Position numbers and translations under genes: made by a program
The notes under the pieces: model-generated
Databases searched by the model: none
The model's input: the letters and a program-made list of their open reading frames with translations, nothing else
What the model was told of the DNA's origin: nothing
In this document: positions 5,666 to 10,427 of the stretch, in pieces
Position numbering within the stretch: the stretch's first letter is position 1
Layout: the number at the start of each line of letters is the position of its first letter
Source of the DNA: Eubacteriales bacterium
GTDB taxonomy: Bacteria > Bacillota > Clostridia > Oscillospirales > Acutalibacteraceae
Assembly: GCA_030529125.1 (NCBI GenBank)
Contig: JAUMXP010000046.1
Coordinates: 1-10,427 of the forward strand
DNA: 10,427 bases
Reading direction: 5' to 3'

Positions 5666-8290
5666 TTAATCAAGATCTGCTATAGCTGCTTTGATGAGGG
5701 CGATTTTCTCGCGCTCACGCTCTGCTTGACCCTTGATTTTCTCGATAACAGCCTCTGGTGCTTTAGCCATGAAGCCTGCGTTGTTGAGCTTACCCTCGTC
5801 CTGAGCGAGCATCTTCTCAACAGTTGCGAGTTCTTTGTTCAGGCGCTTGAGCTCTTCTTCCTTATCAACTAAATCGCTCATAGGGATGTAGATCTTAGCG
5901 TCGTTAGTAACTACTGTTACAGCCTTGTCGAGTGTGAACTCGTCGCCGATTTCAATTTCTGTAGCAGAAGCTAACTTCTTGATGAACTGAACACCGTGTG
6001 TGAAAGTATCCTTCTTATCAGTTGCGATGAAGTAGTTTGCTTTCTTTGATGGTGGAACGTTCATCTCGTTTCTACGTGTACGGATAGCTGTGATAGCTTC
6101 CATGATAACTTCCATCTGAGAAGCGTCCTCTGGGAAGTTGAGTGCATCAGTATACTCAGGATATTTTTCGAGCATGATTGTCTCGCCATCGTGTGGAAGT
6201 GTCTGCCAGATTTCCTCAGTAATGAATGGCATAAATGGGTGTAAGAGCTTTAAGATCTTATCAAGCACATAGAGAAGTACCTGTCTAGCGTTCTGAGCTG
6301 AAACTGCATCGTCAGAATTTAATCTTGATTTAGCAAGCTCGATGTACCAGTCGCAGTAGCAGTCCCAGATGAAGTCGTAGAGCTTACTAACAGCGATACC
6401 AAGCTCGAACTTGTCGAGGTTGTCGGTTACTTCCTTAGCTAATGTGTTGAGTGTAGACAAAATCCACTTGTCTTCAAGCTCGAGTGTATCAGGAAGTTCA
6501 CATTTTACATCGTGGTCGTCAATGTTCATATGAACGAAACGTGAAGCGTTGTAGAGCTTGTTAGCAAAGTTACGGCAACTTTCAACTCGCTCTTCAGAGA
6601 ATCTCATATCGTTACCAGGTGAGTTACCTGTAGCAAGGAAGAATCTCAGTGCGTCAGCGCCGTACTTGTCGATAACTTCGATAGGGTCGACACCGTTGTT
6701 AAGTGATTTACTCATCTTTCTGCCCTGTGAGTCACGAATGATACCGTGGATAAATACTGTGTTAAATGGTACCTCTCCCATGTGGTGCATACCTGAGAAG
6801 ATCATTCGAGCTACCCAGAAGAAGATGATGTCGTAGCCTGTAACTAAAGTGTTAGTAGGGTAGAAGTATTTTAAATCTTCAGCATCATTTGGCCAGCCTA
6901 AAGTTGAGAATGGCCACAGAGCTGAGCTAAACCATGTGTCAAGTGTATCTTCGTCCTGATGAAGATGTGTGCATCCGCACTTTGGACAAACAGTTGGAGC
7001 TTCTTTTGCAACAACTGTTTCACCACACTGGTCGCAGTAGTAAGCAGGAATACGGTGACCCCACCACAGCTGACGTGAGATACACCAGTCTTTGATGTTC
7101 TCCATCCAGTGGTAGTAGATTTTATCGAAACGCTCAGGAACGAATTTAACTCGGCCATCACGTACACATTCGATAGCAGGCTCTGCGAGTGGTTTCATCT
7201 TAACGAACCACTGCTTAGAAACTCTAGGCTCTACTGTTGTGTGACAACGGTAGCATGTACCTACGTTATGTGAGTAGTCCTCGATCTTAACTAAGAAACC
7301 GCCTTCTTCGAGGTCTTTAACGATAGCTTTTCTGGCATCGTATCTGTCCATACCTGCGTATTTTGGATAGTCCTCAGTGATTTTAGCATCGTCTGTCATA
7401 CAGTTGAGGACAGGGAGGTTGTGGCGTAAGCCTACCTCAAAGTCGTTAGGGTCGTGTGCAGGAGTAATCTTAACAACACCTGTACCGAAATCCATCTCAA
7501 CGTAATCGTCAGCAACGATAGGGATCTCTCTACCTACGAGTGGTAAAGTTAATGTCTTACCAATTAAGTCCTTGTATCTCTCATCGTTAGGGTTAACAGC
7601 AACAGCAGTATCACCTAAAAGTGTCTCAGGACGTGTTGTTGCAAGCTCGAGGTAACCGCTACCGTCTGTGAGTGGATAGCGAAGATGCCAGAAATGACCT
7701 GCCTGCTCCTCAAACTCAACCTCAGCGTCAGAGATAGATGTCTTACAGTGAGGGCACCAGTTGATGATACGCTCACCCTGATATATTAAACCTTCGTTGT
7801 AAAGGCGTACGAAAACTTCTTTAACAGCCTCACTACAACCCTCGTCCATAGTGAAGCGCTCGCGCTCCCAGTCACATGATGTGCCGAGCTTTCTAAACTG
7901 CTTTGTGATTCTTGAGCCGTACTCTTCTTTCCAGTCCCAAACACGCTCTAAGAACTTCTCTCTACCTAAGATTTCTTTAGACAGACCCTCTTTCTTGATA
8001 GCTTCAACTACCTTAGCTTCAGTAGCGATAGAAGCGTGGTCTGTGCCAGGAAGCCAAAGTGCACAGTAACCCTGCATACGTCTAAAACGAATGAGAATAT
8101 CCTGCAAAGTGTTATCCAGCGCATGGCCGATGTGGAGCTGTCCTGTGATATTTGGCGGTGGCATAACAATAGTGTAAGGCTTCTTGTCCTTATCAATTTC
8201 TGCATGGAAATAGTTGTTTTCCATCCAGAAGTCATATATCCTGTCTTCAACCTGTTTTGGGTCGTAAGACTTAGCTAATTCTTTAGCCAT
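5666..8290 (-). CDS. valS: Valyl-tRNA synthetase
   Basis: An 874-residue class I aminoacyl-tRNA synthetase that charges tRNA-Val. Class signatures are complete: HIGH at 53-56 within PPPNITGQLHIGHALD, and KMSKS at 525-529. The inserted editing domain, which removes mischarged threonine, spans about 190-340 and holds TTRPETLLGDTAV (218-230). Cysteine pairs C179/C182, C346/C349, C419/C422 and C435/C438 look like zinc-binding knuckles. The anticodon-binding helical domain occupies about 600-740. A charged coiled coil ends the protein from about 808, as usual for bacterial ValRS. It is full length. The ATG follows GGGAGG at 8-base spacing. It has its own promoter and a bidirectional terminator, and is probably transcribed alone. 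Confidence 0.98.
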   Translation of the reverse strand: MAKELAKSYDPKQVEDRIYDFWMENNYFHAEIDKDKKPYTIVMPPPNITGQLHIGHALDNTLQDILIRFRRMQGYCALWLPGTDHASIATEAKVVEAIKKEGLSKEILGREKFLERVWDWKEEYGSRITKQFRKLGTSCDWERERFTMDEGCSEAVKEVFVRLYNEGLIYQGERIINWCPHCKTSISDAEVEFEEQAGHFWHLRYPLTDGSGYLELATTRPETLLGDTAVAVNPNDERYKDLIGKTLTLPLVGREIPIVADDYVEMDFGTGVVKITPAHDPNDFEVGLRHNLPVLNCMTDDAKITEDYPKYAGMDRYDARKAIVKDLEEGGFLVKIEDYSHNVGTCYRCHTTVEPRVSKQWFVKMKPLAEPAIECVRDGRVKFVPERFDKIYYHWMENIKDWCISRQLWWGHRIPAYYCDQCGETVVAKEAPTVCPKCGCTHLHQDEDTLDTWFSSALWPFSTLGWPNDAEDLKYFYPTNTLVTGYDIIFFWVARMIFSGMHHMGEVPFNTVFIHGIIRDSQGRKMSKSLNNGVDPIEVIDKYGADALRFFLATGNSPGNDMRFSEERVESCRNFANKLYNASRFVHMNIDDHDVKCELPDTLELEDKWILSTLNTLAKEVTDNLDKFELGIAVSKLYDFIWDCYCDWYIELAKSRLNSDDAVSAQNARQVLLYVLDKILKLLHPFMPFITEEIWQTLPHDGETIMLEKYPEYTDALNFPEDASQMEVIMEAITAIRTRRNEMNVPPSKKANYFIATDKKDTFTHGVQFIKKLASATEIEIGDEFTLDKAVTVVTNDAKIYIPMSDLVDKEEELKRLNKELATVEKMLAQDEGKLNNAGFMAKAPEAVIEKIKGQAEREREKIALIKAAIADLD

Positions 8291-8298
8291 TTATAATT

Positions 8299-8356
8299 CC
8301 TCCCTATTATAGGTTACATACGATACTATTATCTCATTTTTAGGGGCGTTTGTCAA
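8299..8356 (-). promoter_or_regulatory. valS sigma-A promoter and RBS
   Basis: On the minus strand a perfect TTGACA (complement of 8351-8356) stands 17 bases from GATAAT (8328-8333). Transcription should begin near 8321, leaving a leader of only about 30 bases. GGGAGG (8299-8304) is the ribosome binding site. A second TATAAT lies at about 8305-8310 without a -35. The leader is too short for a T-box, and no T-box consensus (AGGGTGG) is seen in the gap. Confidence 0.8.
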
Positions 8357-8375
8357 TGATATAGAGCTGATGCAT

Positions 8376-8404
8376 AAAGAAAAAGCACCATATACGGTGC
8401 TTTT
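8376..8404 (-). terminator. Intrinsic terminator of the metallophosphoesterase gene
   Basis: On the minus strand a 9-bp stem (AAAAGCACC with GGTGCTTTT, 8404-8396 and 8389-8381) has a 6-base loop and a T-rich tail TTTTTCTTT. It ends the transcript from 8426-9943 just before the valS promoter. Confidence 0.85.
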
Positions 8405-8425
8405 CATATTGTTTGTTATTTGCGT

Positions 8426-9943
8426 TTATTTAGTTGTGCTAGTGTCGATAAGACCTGTTGAATCGACAAATGTATTTTTCTCAATCTCTTTTATAGTTGT
8501 GTCGAGATAATACTGAGCAATAGGCATGAACTGTCCGTTAACAAAATCTCTGCCTTTAAGGCAAATTCCGTTTTCGTACACGTCTACCACATAGCCCTGT
8601 GATTTGTCAAACATGGTTTTGAGTTTACCTTCTTCATTCAAGCCACGTGGAACTGCAAGCGATGGGATGTGTACAGAATGGTAGCCGAGCACGTTGTCGT
8701 AGTTTGCATCTTCGCTGTACTGCTGTAGTTCAAAGCCCATGTGGGTATGACCATGAAAATGGATAGCGTTTGAATAATGGCTAAGCAAGTTTTTGAACGC
8801 TAGTGAGGTTTTGTACTGATCAAGCTTGCAGGTGGTAAGCAGATTGAGCGCATCACCACTACCCTCTTTAGACGGAATATGCTGGAAAACAAAGCAGCGT
8901 TTGTTGCGGTTTTCTTCGAGTGTTTCATAAAGCCACTGAAGTTCACCTTCAGCGAATAATCGGTCTTCGTGCGAGCTCATAATGCCGACGATGATATAGA
9001 CATCGTTGTTATGAGTGAAAGAGTAGTACAGCGGATTACCTATATAACTCTCAAGATAATCACTGCTGTTATAGAGGTATTCTTCGTGGTTGCCTGCTGC
9101 AACAGGAATGTCGATGTTACTGCAATATTCGCTTACAAGTGAGTTGTACAGCTGAAGCTCTTCTTCGGTGCTGTATACGGTGACGTCACCACAGTGAGCG
9201 ATGAAGTCAACATCTGATACTTCGGTGTAATATTTCATAGCTGTGATGAAATCATCTGTTGAAGTGGTGTAGTAATCGTTTTTAGATGTCGGACTCTGAC
9301 CTAAGTGAGTGTCAGATATTGCGCCAAAGGAGTAGAGCTTATCTTCTTGAGATACAGTAAAACCAGACGGGAAAGTAACACTGCCGACACGCTCGTCTGA
9401 ACTGTTATACACACCGATTTTAGTAGCACAAAGCGGAGCAACATTTTGCTCAATGAGTGCAGTGTAAGCGGCGATCTCGACAGAGTCATTTACTTCAATC
9501 TGGCACACATCGGAATATGAGCTGATAATTCCGTTTTCATCTTCGTATTTCAGAGTGTAAGTATCGCTGAGAAGTTCTGTATTTATAACGATATTGCGGT
9601 CATTGTTGATAAAACCGATACTGTCAGGCAAAGAGGTTGCATCGCTGTCACCTGCGAATGTGTCGATACGTTTTGCGATGAGCAGCTGAATATATGTGGC
9701 ATCTAAAATAGTAACACAAGCGTCGCCGTCAGTATCAGCCGAGACTTTCTGTTGTAATGAAAGCTCGCAGTTATCAGCAAGGTAAAGTTGAACAAGGGTT
9801 GCATCGCTGATAGAAATCACGTCGTCGTTATTTACATTGCCACATGCGATTCTGGTCTGTGCGGCGTTTTCTGCACTTGCGACAATAATCAGAGTATTCA
9901 GAGTAATCAGTAAAACAAGAACAAGACAAATAAGCTTCTTCAT
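8426..9943 (-). CDS. Secreted dockerin-bearing calcineurin-like metallophosphoesterase
   Basis: A 505-residue exported protein. A signal peptide covers residues 1-24 (A-S-A cleavage). A type I dockerin follows at 35-92: calcium loop 1 has N36/N38/D40/D47 and loop 2 has D70/D72/D74/D81. Residues about 100-200 form a beta-type domain of unknown role. The metallophosphoesterase domain runs from about 203 to 480 and keeps all metal-binding motifs: D211-x-H213, G252-D253, G284-N-H-E287, H355 and G398-H-T-H401. The fold hydrolyses phosphomono- or diesters using two metal ions; the substrate here is unknown. Because it is secreted and can dock on a cohesin, it may release phosphate from extracellular nucleotides, teichoic acid or decorated polysaccharide (inference). 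The dockerin is at the N terminus, whereas C-terminal is the common place. Promoter, GGAGG RBS and terminator are its own. Confidence 0.9.
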   Translation of the reverse strand: MKKLICLVLVLLITLNTLIIVASAENAAQTRIACGNVNNDDVISISDATLVQLYLADNCELSLQQKVSADTDGDACVTILDATYIQLLIAKRIDTFAGDSDATSLPDSIGFINNDRNIVINTELLSDTYTLKYEDENGIISSYSDVCQIEVNDSVEIAAYTALIEQNVAPLCATKIGVYNSSDERVGSVTFPSGFTVSQEDKLYSFGAISDTHLGQSPTSKNDYYTTSTDDFITAMKYYTEVSDVDFIAHCGDVTVYSTEEELQLYNSLVSEYCSNIDIPVAAGNHEEYLYNSSDYLESYIGNPLYYSFTHNNDVYIIVGIMSSHEDRLFAEGELQWLYETLEENRNKRCFVFQHIPSKEGSGDALNLLTTCKLDQYKTSLAFKNLLSHYSNAIHFHGHTHMGFELQQYSEDANYDNVLGYHSVHIPSLAVPRGLNEEGKLKTMFDKSQGYVVDVYENGICLKGRDFVNGQFMPIAQYYLDTTIKEIEKNTFVDSTGLIDTSTTK

Positions 9944-9950
9944 ACGTTTT

Positions 9951-10004
9951 CCTCCAAAGATTGTATATATAAAGATTATATCATATCTATAAACTCATAA
10001 TCAA
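9951..10004 (-). promoter_or_regulatory. Promoter and RBS of the dockerin metallophosphoesterase gene
   Basis: On the minus strand TTGATT (complement of 9999-10004) stands 18 bases from TATAAT (9975-9980), which is preceded by TGA to give the extended -10 TGATATAAT (9975-9983). GGAGG (9951-9955) is the ribosome binding site, 7 bases before the ATG. Confidence 0.6.
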
Positions 10005-10005
10005 G

Positions 10006-10036
10006 AAAAAACAGCGGAGAAGATTCCCCGCTGTTT
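10006..10036 (-). terminator. Intrinsic terminator of the right-edge gene
   Basis: On the minus strand a 9-bp stem (AAACAGCGG with CCGCTGTTT) encloses a 10-base loop and is followed by TTTTTTCTTG. It ends the transcript of the gene whose stop is at 10051. Confidence 0.8.
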
Positions 10037-10050
10037 ATACGTTGTTTAAA

Positions 10051-10427
10051 TTACAGACTGTCTACAGTTTCGCCCTTAATAAGTGATTGTAAACAATCAG
10101 AGAGCTTTGTGCAGTAGGTTTTGTTTACAAGACATAGAGTCTCACCATTTAGAGTAGCTGTGTACTTAGCGCTGTCAGATGGATAAATCTTTACTACATC
10201 AGTAGCACGTCCAGTTGAGTAAGATAACTCAATGGTGATGGCTGGTTTTCCGCTTGGGTCTGATGTAGCAGTGCCTGAGTTCTGAATGTTTGAGATATTC
10301 TGGAAGAATACGTAGTAATTATCAGAATCGAGTTCTTCGCCTTTATATGTTGCGATAATGTTTGTATAGGTTGTTGTGCCGTCGTCGACAGCTTTAGTTG
10401 ACATATTAAAGGTGTGAGAACCGCTCA
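10051..10427 (-). CDS. C-terminal part of a DUF4340-like protein, cut by the window edge
   Basis: The frame stays open past the ATG at 10404 to the edge (residues S-G-S-H-T-F-N come before it), and no ribosome binding site stands before that ATG. I therefore read this as the last 125 or so residues of a longer protein rather than a complete 117-residue one. The visible part has beta-strand character: an F-F-Q-N turn, a strand ITIELSYS, DVVKIYPSDSAKY, then a strand with TLNGETLCLVN, and a closing helix ending SLIKGETVDSL. The order 'D.V.IYP...YTATLNGE.....K.Y...L..C...LIKGE' resembles the end of DUF4340 proteins, which often accompany gliding-type ABC transporter genes in Clostridia. That assignment is from memory of the pattern. 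A terminator follows. Confidence 0.55.
   Translation of the reverse strand, partial: SGSHTFNMSTKAVDDGTTTYTNIIATYKGEELDSDNYYVFFQNISNIQNSGTATSDPSGKPAITIELSYSTGRATDVVKIYPSDSAKYTATLNGETLCLVNKTYCTKLSDCLQSLIKGETVDSL

Noticed and set aside
6558..8278. Open frames on the plus strand opposite valS, up to 92 codons.
   Set aside because: valS is fully convincing over its whole length; these are reverse-complement artefacts without initiation signals.
5613..8346. A 13-base inverted repeat, CCCCTAAAAATGA, flanks valS (5613-5625 plus strand, 8334-8346 minus strand).
   Set aside because: About one or two 13-base matches are expected by chance across both strands in 10 kb. One copy lies in the valS promoter spacer and the other beside a terminator, and there are no target duplications or transposase.
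8291..8425. A T-box or other riboswitch before valS.
   Set aside because: No T-box consensus or specifier stem is visible, and the promoter leaves a leader of only about 30 bases.

Overview
The window reads as chromosomal DNA of a low-GC Gram-positive gut-type anaerobe, most likely a Clostridia member of the Oscillospiraceae/Ruminococcus kind. The grounds are strong GGAGG ribosome binding sites, AT-rich sigma-A promoters, compact intrinsic terminators and, above all, two secreted proteins with type I dockerin modules, one of which also carries three starch-binding-type modules. That combination resembles the starch-degrading amylosome of Ruminococcus bromii relatives. The species cannot be fixed from the sequence alone.

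Layout, left to right. Bases 1-91 hold no gene; they end in a strong plus-strand terminator and may be the trailer of an rRNA operon lying off the left edge. At 208-2259 (+) is a secreted, non-catalytic protein: signal peptide, cohesin-like beta domain, three CBM26-like modules separated by Pro/Thr/Glu/Ser linkers, and a C-terminal dockerin. A bidirectional terminator (2270-2296) separates it from a minus-strand pair: a HAD-family hydrolase (2566-3300) followed 15 bases later by a small two-helix membrane protein (2311-2550). Diverging from the hydrolase is nth, endonuclease III (3415-4041, +), with its own terminator. Next comes an ECF-type sigma factor (4161-4649) whose stop overlaps the start of a single-pass membrane protein (4646-5605), probably its anti-sigma factor.

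The second half is all minus strand. valS, valyl-tRNA synthetase (5666-8290), has a good sigma-A promoter and a leader of only about 30 bases, so no T-box. Upstream of it lies a secreted metallophosphoesterase with an N-terminal dockerin (8426-9943), with its own promoter and terminator. At the right edge is the C-terminal part of another, probably DUF4340-like, protein (10051 to the edge).

Functionally the window mixes housekeeping genes (valS, nth, HAD) with cell-surface accessory genes. The two dockerin proteins probably dock on cohesins encoded elsewhere. The sigma/anti-sigma pair is a self-contained envelope-signalling unit with no sequence-visible tie to the dockerin genes. I see no mobile element, CRISPR array, tRNA or broken gene. 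The most unusual items are the dockerin metallophosphoesterase, the starch-binding protein with one diverged module, and the zinc-motif-free anti-sigma candidate.
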